Counted from the stretch's first letter, positions 1 through 5,692 are shown. The stretch: 7,577 nt of DNA from Bacillota bacterium (GCA_030705945.1 JAUZPS010000225.1:1-7577); one strand, 5' to 3'. A program made the numbers and translations. Notes: generated by a model from the letters alone, not told the origin.

Positions 1-693
1 TACATTGACCTTTATTTTGCGCACTGGCCCTTCCCTAATTTTCATCCGAAGGGCGCGCCGCCTGATTATCACAACAAGGATGCGCGGCCATATATACATG
101 AAGAATACTTGGAGACATGGTATCAGATGGAAAGGTTGGTTAAAGCCGGACTTGTAAGGAACATCGGTACTTCAAACATGACTGTTCCCAAGTTGAAGCG
201 TTTACTGAAGGATTGCGGAATTTTGCCTGCCGCAAACGAGATGGAACTGCATCCGTGCTTCCAACAACCTGAATTATTCAAATTCTGTCTCGATTGGGGC
301 ATACAACCTATCGGTTTTTGCCCTATCGGGTCACCTACGCGTCCGGATCGTGACAAGATGCCCGATGATGTAGTGGACATACAGGATCCTGTAGTGGTTA
401 AAATTGCCAAAGCGCATGATGTCCATCCTGCGGTAATTTGCATCAAATGGGCTGTACAAAGAGGACAGACCCCTATTCCATTCTCCATATACAGAAATGA
501 ATATGCAAGTAATATCAGGCACGCAGTGGAGGACCCACTGACAGAAGAAGAAATGAAGGAACTTGCAAGTGTTGATAAAAACTGTCGCCTTATTAAGGGT
601 CAGGTGTTTCTGTGGGATGGTTCAATGGGATGGGAAGATCTCTGGGATGTTAATGGAGAAATTACTACAAGGCGCGCAGCCGGACAAAAATAA
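1..693 (+). CDS. Aldo/keto reductase, 5'-truncated by the window edge
   Basis: The reading frame is open from base 1 and ends at TAA 691-693, giving the C-terminal 230 residues of a TIM-barrel NAD(P)H-dependent oxidoreductase that interconverts carbonyls and alcohols in the cytoplasm. The first visible residues, YIDLYFAHWP, contain the catalytic-histidine motif of the family (His at visible residue 8). GTSN follows at 56-59 and normally contacts the nicotinamide carboxamide. ANEMELHP lies at 78-85, and IPFS replaces the usual IPKS of the cofactor 2'-phosphate loop. The C terminus looks natural. The TTG at 109 is not a real start, because conserved family sequence continues upstream of it. The gene is separated from the metal-transport genes by a promoter and riboswitch, so it probably belongs to a different transcription unit. 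The substrate cannot be inferred. The family is certain. Confidence 0.93.
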   Translation, partial: YIDLYFAHWPFPNFHPKGAPPDYHNKDARPYIHEEYLETWYQMERLVKAGLVRNIGTSNMTVPKLKRLLKDCGILPAANEMELHPCFQQPELFKFCLDWGIQPIGFCPIGSPTRPDRDKMPDDVVDIQDPVVVKIAKAHDVHPAVICIKWAVQRGQTPIPFSIYRNEYASNIRHAVEDPLTEEEMKELASVDKNCRLIKGQVFLWDGSMGWEDLWDVNGEITTRRAAGQK

Positions 694-716
694 TGTATAA
701 AACATGAATTAATTCA

Positions 717-743
717 TTGATAAATCCTGATTATTGATATAAT
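717..743 (+). promoter_or_regulatory. Promoter of the riboswitch-cbiMNQO transcript (extended -10)
   Basis: A consensus TATAAT lies at 738-743 and is preceded by TG at 735-736, forming an extended -10 (TGATATAAT). A -35-like TTGATA at 717-722 is only 15 bases away, but an extended -10 tolerates a poor -35. The start would be near 750, upstream of the aptamer's P1 helix. A second TATAAT at 762-767 lacks a matching -35. It would start transcription right at the edge of the aptamer, so it is less likely. Confidence 0.6.
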
Positions 744-774
744 ATAAAAGAGAATTGGTAATATAATATAAAAT

Positions 775-939
775 CAGGTGCTGATTGCGCTTCATTAAAA
801 TAGCATGAATCAGTGAAAAGGAAAGTCGGGTAGAAGCCCGCGCGGTCACGCCGCTGTAAAAGTGGAGTCCTCCATATATGCCACTGGGAAACTGGGAAGG
901 TTTGGAGAATGAAGATGCTTGAGCCAGAAGACCTGCCTG
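775..939 (+). promoter_or_regulatory. Cobalamin (B12) riboswitch aptamer
   Basis: This is the ligand-sensing domain of an adenosylcobalamin-type riboswitch controlling the cobalt transporter operon that follows. The hallmark segments occur in order. P1 is CAGG 775-778 pairing with CCTG 936-939, and P2 is CTGATT 781-786 with AATCAG 808-813. The core has GGAAAGTCGGG with a CGGG/CCCG helix (827-830/837-840), then GCGGTCACGCCGCTGTAA around 842-859. P5 is AGTGG 861-865 with CCACT 881-885, followed by GGGAA and GGGAAGG. The B12 box GAGCCAGAAGACCTGCCTG closes it at about 921-939. All conserved blocks are present, so the aptamer looks intact. Known members bind cobalamin and repress downstream uptake or synthesis genes, so repression of cbiMNQO by B12 is the expected outcome. 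Confidence 0.95.
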
Positions 940-946
940 TATTTTT

Positions 947-1050
947 AACACCATGTACTCTACGAGCGATAGGGGGTGTTGTGTATGCATGCGCAGTATT
1001 TCTTCGGGTATACATGACCTCTTGACAAATAAATGTTGAGAGGTTTATTT
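947..1050 (+). terminator. Riboswitch expression platform: intrinsic terminator with competing antiterminator
   Basis: ACCTCTTGACA (1017-1027) pairs with TGTTGAGAGGT (1034-1044) around a 6-base loop, 11 pairs including two G-U, followed by the T-rich TTTATTTATT. This is an intrinsic terminator about 30 bases before the cbiM start. An alternative stem pairs 978-988 with 1008-1018 (11 pairs, three G-U) and can extend through 971-976 with 1019-1023. It would consume the terminator's 5' arm and so act as antiterminator. A third helix, AACACC 947-952 with GGTGTT 975-980, overlaps the antiterminator and would free the terminator. It sits where a P13-type helix next to the aptamer is expected. The inferred logic is that B12 binding favours the 947-980 helix and termination. 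Confidence 0.82.
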
Positions 1051-1076
1051 ATTATATCCGGAAAGGATGATTATTT

Positions 1077-1817
1077 GTGTCAAAAAAGAAAATCTGGATG
1101 CTAGGCTTGTTTTTTATGTTTGCGTTATTGCCTCAAACAACCTTTGCTATGCATATTATGGAGGGCTTTCTTCCAGCTAAATGGTGTATAGCATGGGGAG
1201 TTTTCACAATACCTTTTGTTTTGGTAGGCTTTTTATCCATACAAAAAACTGTTAAGGAACACCCAAAAACAAAGATGCTTCTGGCAATGGCCGGGGCTTT
1301 TGCCTTTGTGCTTTCGGCGCTTAAGATACCATCAGTAACAGGAAGCTGCTCTCATCCCACCGGTGTCGGGCTAGGCGCTATTTTATTTGGGCCAACGGCT
1401 ATGAGTGTTCTGGGGTTGATCGTTTTACTATTCCAAGCGATTTTACTTGCTCATGGAGGTCTCACAACCTTAGGCGCAAACACTTTTTCCATGGCAGTTG
1501 TAGGGCCGTTGGTCTCATTTGTCACATATAAAATAGTCAAAAGAGCTAATGGACCCCAGTGGCTTGCGGTCTTTCTTGCGGCGGCGTTGGGGGATATATT
1601 GACATACACTGCGACATCAATACAACTGGCGCTTGCGTTCCCTGCAGAAACGGGTGGTTTTATGGCATCCATGGTGAAGTTTATGAGCATTTTTGCCATT
1701 ACGCAAATACCTCTGGCTGTCAGTGAAGGCATCCTGACTGTACTTATCTTTAATGCGATTAAGGCATATGGCAAAGACGAATTGAAAGACCTGAAAATGT
1801 TTTCAAAGGAGGTTTAA
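1077..1817 (+). CDS. cbiM: ECF cobalt transporter substrate-binding membrane protein CbiM
   Basis: This is the S component of the CbiMNQO cobalt importer. It captures Co(II) at the outer face of the membrane. The 246-residue protein opens with a cleavable signal peptide (about 1-24, basic MSKKK then a hydrophobic core, ending TTFA). The mature chain therefore starts MHIMEGFLP at Met25. In CbiM/NikM structures the mature N-terminal Met and the following His bind the metal together with an internal His. Here these would be His26 and probably His93 in the SHPTG motif. Several hydrophobic helices follow, with the conserved GGLTTLGANTF segment (about 127-137). The start is GTG at 1077, chosen because AAGGA at 1063-1067 is nine bases upstream and the signal peptide begins there. 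It is the first gene after the B12 riboswitch, and cbiN starts two bases after its stop. Cobalt is the likely substrate because of the riboswitch and CbiN. Confidence 0.95.
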   Translation: MSKKKIWMLGLFFMFALLPQTTFAMHIMEGFLPAKWCIAWGVFTIPFVLVGFLSIQKTVKEHPKTKMLLAMAGAFAFVLSALKIPSVTGSCSHPTGVGLGAILFGPTAMSVLGLIVLLFQAILLAHGGLTTLGANTFSMAVVGPLVSFVTYKIVKRANGPQWLAVFLAAALGDILTYTATSIQLALAFPAETGGFMASMVKFMSIFAITQIPLAVSEGILTVLIFNAIKAYGKDELKDLKMFSKEV

Positions 1818-1819
1818 TT

Positions 1820-2152
1820 ATGACAGCTGTCAAAAAGAACAAAGTAAAAAAAAGTATAATTAAAACTCTTGCGCTGGTTGCAATTGTCATTGCCCTTGCG
1901 GCGTTGCCGCTTTTATTGGTTAAAGACGGGAAATTTGGCGGCTCTGATGATAAAGCGCAGAAGGCTATAAATGAGATAAATGCAGATTATAAACCATGGT
2001 TTTCTCCTTTGTTTAAACCGAAAAGCGGCGAAGTTGAAAGCTTGCTTTTTGCGCTCCAGGCAGCCATCGGGTCTGGAATTGTATTCTTTGGACTGGGCTA
2101 TATGATGGGAAGAAAAAAGGGGAAAGAAGCGGCTAATAATGATATACATTGA
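1820..2152 (+). CDS. cbiN: ECF cobalt transporter accessory membrane protein CbiN
   Basis: CbiN is the small membrane partner of CbiM. In studied systems it inserts a loop into CbiM and is needed for metal loading. The 110-residue product has two transmembrane helices (about 14-34 and 73-97). They flank an extracytoplasmic segment carrying family motifs: FGGSDDKA (39-46), PWFSPLFKPKSGEVESLLFALQ (59-80) and a glycine-rich second helix. The N terminus and the C-terminal tail (RKKGKEA) are lysine-rich, which places both ends in the cytoplasm. The start ATG 1820 follows a strong AAAGGAGG at 1805-1812. The last 14 bases overlap the start of cbiQ, indicating translational coupling. A separate CbiN favours cobalt over nickel as substrate. 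Confidence 0.94.
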   Translation: MTAVKKNKVKKSIIKTLALVAIVIALAALPLLLVKDGKFGGSDDKAQKAINEINADYKPWFSPLFKPKSGEVESLLFALQAAIGSGIVFFGLGYMMGRKKGKEAANNDIH

Positions 2153-2930
2153 TAAATATGCATACATATCAAAATTAAAGCATCAGGACCCAATATACAA
2201 GCTTGTTTTTTGTATGATGACACTTGGAGTGTGCCTTTGGGCTAACTCCATTATTATATCTATAATAGCGCTTCTGATTATGGGGTGGCATACTGTCTGC
2301 AAAGGCGGTATACCCTGTGCCATTTTTATGAAGCTGATGATAATTCCTATGTCATTTTTGGCTATAGGGGTATTAACGGTAGGAATTAATGTTTCAGATA
2401 AGAAAGATATTTTCCTGTTTTACATATCAGTCTTTGATATCAACGCGGGAGTAACGCAGTCAGGAATTCAAAACGCAGCTCATCTGTTTTTCAAAGCTTT
2501 GGGCGCCGTTTCTTGCCTATATTATTTATCGCTCAACACGCCTATGGTGGATATATTGCAGGCGCTTGGCAGGCTTAGAGTACCAAAGCTATTCATAGAA
2601 CTGATGAGTCTTATATATCGCTTTATATTTGTGCTGCTTGAGACTGTAGAGATGATGCTTACTGCTCAAAAGTCCCGTATGGGGTATTCGGGTATTTCAT
2701 CAGGCTACCGCTCTTTAGCGGCATTAGCATCTACACTTTTTATCCGGGCGTATAAAAGATCGGATGAGTTGTACACATCCCTTGAAGCGAGGGGATACGA
2801 TGGAGAGCTTAATGCGCTGCATGAATCATATAAAAAAGGATGGATCCAGTATACCTCGCCGATAACTGTGAATCTGATTTTAATTGCAATGACGCTGATT
2901 ATAAGGCATTTTACCGGAGGGCTGATGTGA
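2139..2930 (+). CDS. cbiQ: ECF cobalt transporter transmembrane coupling protein CbiQ
   Basis: This is the T component that joins the CbiM/CbiN substrate unit to the CbiO ATPases. The 263-residue protein begins with a short amphipathic N terminus (YIDKYAYISKLKHQDPIYKL) typical of CbiQ, then has hydrophobic helices up to about residue 130. The cytoplasmic coupling region follows, with LGRLRVPKLF (143-152) and the second coupling helix with its EARGYDGE motif (216-223). A last helix lies near 242-256. The start ATG 2139 lies inside cbiN (14-base overlap), and GGGGAAAG about 2119-2126 is a plausible ribosome binding site. Its stop codon TGA (2928-2930) shares one base with the ATG of cbiO, so the two are probably translationally coupled. 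Confidence 0.94.
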   Translation: MIYIDKYAYISKLKHQDPIYKLVFCMMTLGVCLWANSIIISIIALLIMGWHTVCKGGIPCAIFMKLMIIPMSFLAIGVLTVGINVSDKKDIFLFYISVFDINAGVTQSGIQNAAHLFFKALGAVSCLYYLSLNTPMVDILQALGRLRVPKLFIELMSLIYRFIFVLLETVEMMLTAQKSRMGYSGISSGYRSLAALASTLFIRAYKRSDELYTSLEARGYDGELNALHESYKKGWIQYTSPITVNLILIAMTLIIRHFTGGLM

Positions 2931-3781
2931 TGGATGTAAATATAATTGAAACAAGAAAACTTCATTATGAATATACAGATGGGACTAATGCGCTGATTGA
3001 TGTGAATATTGGCATCAGAAAAGGAAAAACAACTGCTGTATTAGGCGGCAACGGAGCTGGAAAGTCTACTCTGTTCCTGAATTTTAACGGAATCCACAAA
3101 CCTTCTTCAGGTGAGGTTTTATTTAAGGGAAGGTCGGTAGCATATTCAAGGAGCGCTTTGAAAGAGCTTCGAAGGAGTGTAGGAATTGTATTTCAGGACC
3201 CTGATAATCAGTTGTTTTCTGCAAGCGTCTATCAGGACATTTCATTTGGGGCTATAAACTTAAAGCTGCCGGTAGAGGAAGTTCAAAGACGGGTTGATCT
3301 GGCTATGAAAAGAACAGGGATAGAACATTTGAAAAACAAGCCCACCCACTGCTTAAGTCACGGTCAGAAGAAACGAGCGGCGCTGGCCGGAGTATTGGTT
3401 ATGGAGCCGGAAGTGCTGGTGCTTGATGAGCCTACAGCCGGGCTTGATCCTATGGGAGTCAGTGAAATAATGGAGCTGCTCAAAGATGTTCAGAAGGAGC
3501 TGGGGCTGACAATTGTCTTTTCAACCCATGATATTGATATTGTTCCGCTTTATTGCGACTATGCATACGTTATGGATCAAGGCAGGGTCATAATGGATGG
3601 CAGCCCAAAAGAAGTATTTTCTAAGCCGGAGCTTCTAAGGAAAATTCACTTGCGCCTCCCCCGCATTGCTCACTTGATGGAGATATTGGAGAATAAGGAT
3701 GACTTTGAATTCAAGGATAAGGCTATAACTATAGCTGAGGCTCGAAGGGAATTAAAAATGTGGAGAGAAAGCATGAAGTAA
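2930..3781 (+). CDS. cbiO: ECF cobalt transporter ATPase CbiO
   Basis: This cytoplasmic ABC ATPase powers the cobalt importer. The 283-residue product carries, in order, Walker A GGNGAGKST (39-47), Q-loop FQDPDNQLF with Gln89, signature LSHGQKKRAALAGVL (142-156 region), Walker B LVLDEPTAGLDP with Asp156 and Glu157, and switch His200 in FSTHD. The C-terminal 60 or so residues, with ELLRKIHLRLPRIAHLM, match the helical extension common in CbiO. The frame is open from 2840, but the upstream part is an out-of-frame reading of cbiQ. ATG 2930 is chosen because GGAGG at 2916-2920 is nine bases upstream and homology begins there. The in-frame GTG at 2927 is an alternative. The signature has His in place of the usual second Gly (LSHGQ), a variant I have seen in CbiO proteins and not a defect. 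It is the last gene of operon one. Confidence 0.95.
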   Translation: MDVNIIETRKLHYEYTDGTNALIDVNIGIRKGKTTAVLGGNGAGKSTLFLNFNGIHKPSSGEVLFKGRSVAYSRSALKELRRSVGIVFQDPDNQLFSASVYQDISFGAINLKLPVEEVQRRVDLAMKRTGIEHLKNKPTHCLSHGQKKRAALAGVLVMEPEVLVLDEPTAGLDPMGVSEIMELLKDVQKELGLTIVFSTHDIDIVPLYCDYAYVMDQGRVIMDGSPKEVFSKPELLRKIHLRLPRIAHLMEILENKDDFEFKDKAITIAEARRELKMWRESMK

Positions 3782-3840
3782 AATAGGCAAATGTAAAAGA
3801 TTAATTGCTTTTTATATAGATGATTTTATTATGAGATTTT

Positions 3841-3849
3841 TGATATAAT
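3841..3849 (+). promoter_or_regulatory. Probable extended -10 promoter for DUF3842-cooT
   Basis: TGATATAAT combines a TG dinucleotide at 3841-3842 with a perfect TATAAT at 3844-3849. No good -35 is visible 17 bases upstream (TGATTT, 3821-3826). Transcription would begin near 3856, about 30 bases before the DUF3842 start codon, making DUF3842-cooT a unit separate from cbiMNQO. The same nine bases occur in the promoter before the riboswitch. Confidence 0.55.
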
Positions 3850-3887
3850 GGTTGATGATAGAAGCAAAAATGTTGTGGGGGAATAAC

Positions 3888-4307
3888 ATGAGAGTTGCAG
3901 TTATAGATGGTCAGGGTGGAGGCATCGGTAAATCGATTGTTGAAAAATTAAGAAAGGAACTGCCTGAAAATGTCGAAATTGTTGCATTAGGCACAAACTC
4001 CCTTGCGACATCTTTTATGTTAAAGGCTGGAGCAAACGAGGGAGCTACAGGCGAAAATGCGATAGTTTATAATTCAAGTAAGGTCGATATAATCATCGGA
4101 GCCATAGGAATAATTGCAGCAAATTCAATGCTGGGAGAATTGACGCCTATGATGGCAAAAGCAATTGCAGAGAGTCCTGCTAAAAAAGTGCTTCTTCCAT
4201 TAAACCGGTGCAATATCGAAGTAGTGGGTGTTGACAAGAGTGAACCTATGCCGCATTTAATAGATAAGGCGGTTCAAAGCGTTAAAGAGAGTATAGGGAG
4301 GAAATGA
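3888..4307 (+). CDS. DUF3842 family protein
   Basis: This is a 139-residue soluble protein with no signal peptide or membrane segment. I recognise it as the DUF3842 family of Firmicutes, whose function is not known to me. It begins MRVAVIDGQGGGIG, a Rossmann-like beta-strand and glycine-rich loop (7-14) that could bind a nucleotide. It continues with ALGTNSLATSFMLKAGAN (33-50), GATGENAIV (52-60), two hydrophobic strands IIIGAIGIIAANS (68-80) and LLPLNRCNIEVVGV (102-115), which includes Cys108. The frame runs back to an ATG at 3852, but ATG 3888 is preferred. It has GGGGG at 3877-3881 at good spacing, it follows the likely promoter, and the added residues resemble nothing in the family. The stop overlaps the region where cooT begins, so the two are co-transcribed. 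Its place beside a nickel-protein gene and a metal importer suggests a role in metal homeostasis, which is an inference. Confidence 0.8.
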   Translation: MRVAVIDGQGGGIGKSIVEKLRKELPENVEIVALGTNSLATSFMLKAGANEGATGENAIVYNSSKVDIIIGAIGIIAANSMLGELTPMMAKAIAESPAKKVLLPLNRCNIEVVGVDKSEPMPHLIDKAVQSVKESIGRK

Positions 4308-4309
4308 AT

Positions 4310-4507
4310 ATGTGCGAAGCAAATGTATATCTTCTTGACGAGGAAGGAAATCCAAAGCTGTTTCTTGAATCTGTCGACAAAATCATTCCTGAAGGCAATG
4401 AGCTGTGTCTGGAAAACATATTTAGCCAAAGAAAATATATTAGGGCAAGAATCAAGGAAATGGCCCTAGTCGAGCACAGGATAGTGCTTGAAAAGTCAAT
4501 TGACTAA
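4310..4507 (+). CDS. CooT family small nickel-binding protein
   Basis: This is a 65-residue protein of the CooT family (also described in domain databases as a predicted RNA-binding protein). The Rhodospirillum rubrum member, about the same length, binds Ni(II) through its N-terminal region including Cys2 and serves carbon monoxide dehydrogenase maturation. Here the protein begins MCEANVYL, keeping Cys2. It has the family pattern of short beta strands with VDKIIPEG (22-29), a central LENIF, and the closing IKEMALVEHRIVLE (48-61). ATG 4310 is preferred over the overlapping ATG 4304. GGAGG at 4297-4301 is eight bases from 4310 but only two from 4304, and only the 4310 start puts Cys at position 2. 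It lies three bases after the DUF3842 stop. The promoter of the next operon overlaps its own stop codon. A nickel role is likely from the family but not proven here. Confidence 0.8.
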   Translation: MCEANVYLLDEEGNPKLFLESVDKIIPEGNELCLENIFSQRKYIRARIKEMALVEHRIVLEKSID

Positions 4508-4528
4508 ATATAAAAAATGTGTTATATT
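4500..4528 (+). promoter_or_regulatory. Promoter of the second ECF transporter operon
   Basis: TTGACT (4500-4505) and TATATT (4523-4528) are separated by exactly 17 bases, a near-consensus housekeeping promoter. The -35 overlaps the last codons and stop of cooT. The predicted start, about 4535, puts the whole hairpin-rich leader (4543-4650) in the 5' UTR of the downstream cbiM-like gene. This implies a separate start, with possible read-through from cooT as well. Confidence 0.72.
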
Positions 4529-4533
4529 AATCT

Positions 4534-4606
4534 ACGAAATTTAAAGCCACGAAGGCTTTGACGATACATAAAAAGTTTTATTTATAGACTTTGGGACGAA
4601 CCCAAA
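4534..4606 (+). promoter_or_regulatory. Structured leader: two hairpins with identical ACGAA loops, second one a candidate antiterminator
   Basis: Hairpin 1 pairs AAAGCC 4543-4548 with GGCTTT 4554-4559 around the loop ACGAA 4549-4553. Hairpin 2 pairs TTTGGG 4590-4595 with CCCAAA 4601-4606 around an identical loop ACGAA 4596-4600. The stems differ completely while the loops are the same, which points to selection on the loop. A 30-base AT-rich linker separates them. ACGAA also occurs unpaired at 4534-4538 and ACGAT at 4561-4565. The 3' arm of hairpin 2 is part of the 5' arm of the following terminator, so hairpin 2 and the terminator exclude each other. The inferred role is a riboswitch or protein-binding attenuator in which stabilising hairpin 2 turns the transporter on. 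It resembles guanidine-II RNAs (two ACGR-looped hairpins) but has five-base loops. Confidence 0.6.
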
Positions 4607-4650
4607 AAAGATGCTACAAGAATAGCTCTTTTTTGGGTTTTATTTCTTTT
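4599..4650 (+). terminator. Intrinsic terminator upstream of the second cbiM-like gene
   Basis: AACCCAAAAAAGA (4599-4611) pairs perfectly with TCTTTTTTGGGTT (4627-4639), 13 pairs. Inside it GCTA 4613-4616 pairs with TAGC 4623-4626. A T-rich run, TTTTATTTCTTTT, follows at 4638-4650. It lies downstream of the operon's own promoter and ends about 20 bases before the start codon, with the ribosome binding site just beyond. It is therefore an attenuator of the transporter operon more than an end-of-gene signal for cooT. Bases 4601-4606 are shared with the upstream hairpin 4590-4606. Confidence 0.85.
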
Positions 4651-4670
4651 CGAGGAGGTGTTTTAAAGAA

Positions 4671-5675
4671 ATGCATATTCCGGACAATTATTTAAGCCCG
4701 TCAACCTGTGCTGTTATGTGCGCTGCGATGATTCCTGTGTGGTCAATTGCAGTAAAAAAAGTTAAAGATGAAGTAACAAAGGTTAAAATGCCGTTGCTTG
4801 GAATAGGCGCTGCTTTCTCATTTTTATTGATGATGTTCAATGTGCCTCTCCCTGGAGGAACAACAGGTCATGCAGTAGGAGGAACTTTACTCGCAATACT
4901 TTTAGGACCTTATTCGGCATGTATTTCTGTTACGGTAGCATTATTGATACAAGCTCTTCTATTTGGAGACGGCGGCATACTGGCGTTTGGCGCAAACTGC
5001 TTTAACATGGCGTTTATTTTACCTTTCTTGGGATACTTTATCTATAAGTTTATTAAAGACAGGGTCAAATCAGAAAAAGGCGAGTATGCGGCAATAGCGA
5101 TAGGTTCATATTTTGGAATTAATATTGCCGCATTGGCGGCAGCCATAGAATTCGGCATCCAACCTCTGCTTTTTAAGAATGCTGCAGGTCAACCGCTTTA
5201 TAGCCCATATCCGCTTTCAGTATCCATACCGGCAATTACCATACCGCATCTTATTGTTGCAGGTGTTGTTGAGGCAATATTTACAGTTGCGATTTTTGCA
5301 TATATTAAAAGGGTTTCACCAGGAACAATTTATGAGGGAGCAAAACAAAAAGCAAATGCAATTTATGGATTGATCGCGGCCCTAATCTGTTTGACGCCTC
5401 TCGGACTTCTCGCAACGGGCGCAGCTTGGGGAGAATGGGGAGCTGATGAAATTAAAGATGTATTATCCGGCGGTAATGCGCTGGGATTTGTACCTGAAGG
5501 AATGAAAAATGGCTTCAGCTTTGAAACGATTATGGCGGATTATGCAGTTAAAGGCCTGCCGGATATAGCGGGGTATATATTATCTGCAGTGGCAGGGGTT
5601 GCAATTATGATAATATTGTTTAAAGTTTTAGGTAGTTTGAAGAAAAACAATGCCGGAAACCTTCCCGGCCAATAG
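4671..5675 (+). CDS. ECF nickel/cobalt transporter substrate-binding protein, CbiM/NikM type with C-terminal extension
   Basis: This is the S component of a second metal importer. The 334-residue protein has no signal peptide and starts directly MHIPDNYLSPSTCAV, so Met1 and His2 are ready to form the metal site. His67 in PGGTTGHAVGG matches the third ligand (Met1, His2, His67) described for NikM. GGILAFGANCFNMA (101-114) is the second conserved block. Residue 6 is Asn where Gly is usual (MHIPDGYLSP). After the core (to about 215) there is a fused extension. It has a helix at 231-250, a TPLGLLATGAAWGEWG segment (242-257), an extracytoplasmic stretch, and a last helix at 301-320. It occupies the place of the separate CbiN/NikN partner, and no such gene is found here. 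A strong AGGAGGTG at 4653-4660 precedes ATG 4671. CooT upstream and the His-rich ATPase downstream suggest nickel. Cobalt is not excluded. Confidence 0.9.
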   Translation: MHIPDNYLSPSTCAVMCAAMIPVWSIAVKKVKDEVTKVKMPLLGIGAAFSFLLMMFNVPLPGGTTGHAVGGTLLAILLGPYSACISVTVALLIQALLFGDGGILAFGANCFNMAFILPFLGYFIYKFIKDRVKSEKGEYAAIAIGSYFGINIAALAAAIEFGIQPLLFKNAAGQPLYSPYPLSVSIPAITIPHLIVAGVVEAIFTVAIFAYIKRVSPGTIYEGAKQKANAIYGLIAALICLTPLGLLATGAAWGEWGADEIKDVLSGGNALGFVPEGMKNGFSFETIMADYAVKGLPDIAGYILSAVAGVAIMIILFKVLGSLKKNNAGNLPGQ

Positions 5676-5692
5676 TTGGGAGTAATGAATGC

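Noticed and set aside
109..120. Start of the aldo/keto reductase at TTG 109
   Set aside because: The same frame upstream encodes the family motif YIDLYFAHWP, so the gene begins outside the window.
123..522. Minus-strand ORFs within the aldo/keto reductase gene
   Set aside because: They are antisense shadows of a clearly conserved coding sequence.
709..1015. Minus-strand ORFs of about 93 residues across the leader region
   Set aside because: They are antisense to the conserved cobalamin riboswitch and show no protein family features.
2840..2929. Longer N terminus for the first CbiO starting at 2840
   Set aside because: These codons are an out-of-frame reading of cbiQ. The homology, ribosome site and one-base overlap support ATG 2930.
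3786..3813. Intrinsic terminator after the first cbiO (GGCAA ... TTGC then TTTTT)
   Set aside because: Only four pairs close the stem over a 14-base loop. It is too weak to call even though a short T-run follows.
3852..3887. Longer DUF3842 start at ATG 3852
   Set aside because: No ribosome site precedes it, it lies at or before the predicted transcript start, and the added residues are unlike the family.
4508..4670. Known NiCo (czcD-type) riboswitch before the second importer
   Set aside because: That RNA is a compact four-way junction. Here only two small separate hairpins and a terminator are visible, and I cannot match its conserved bases. A covariance-model search would settle it.
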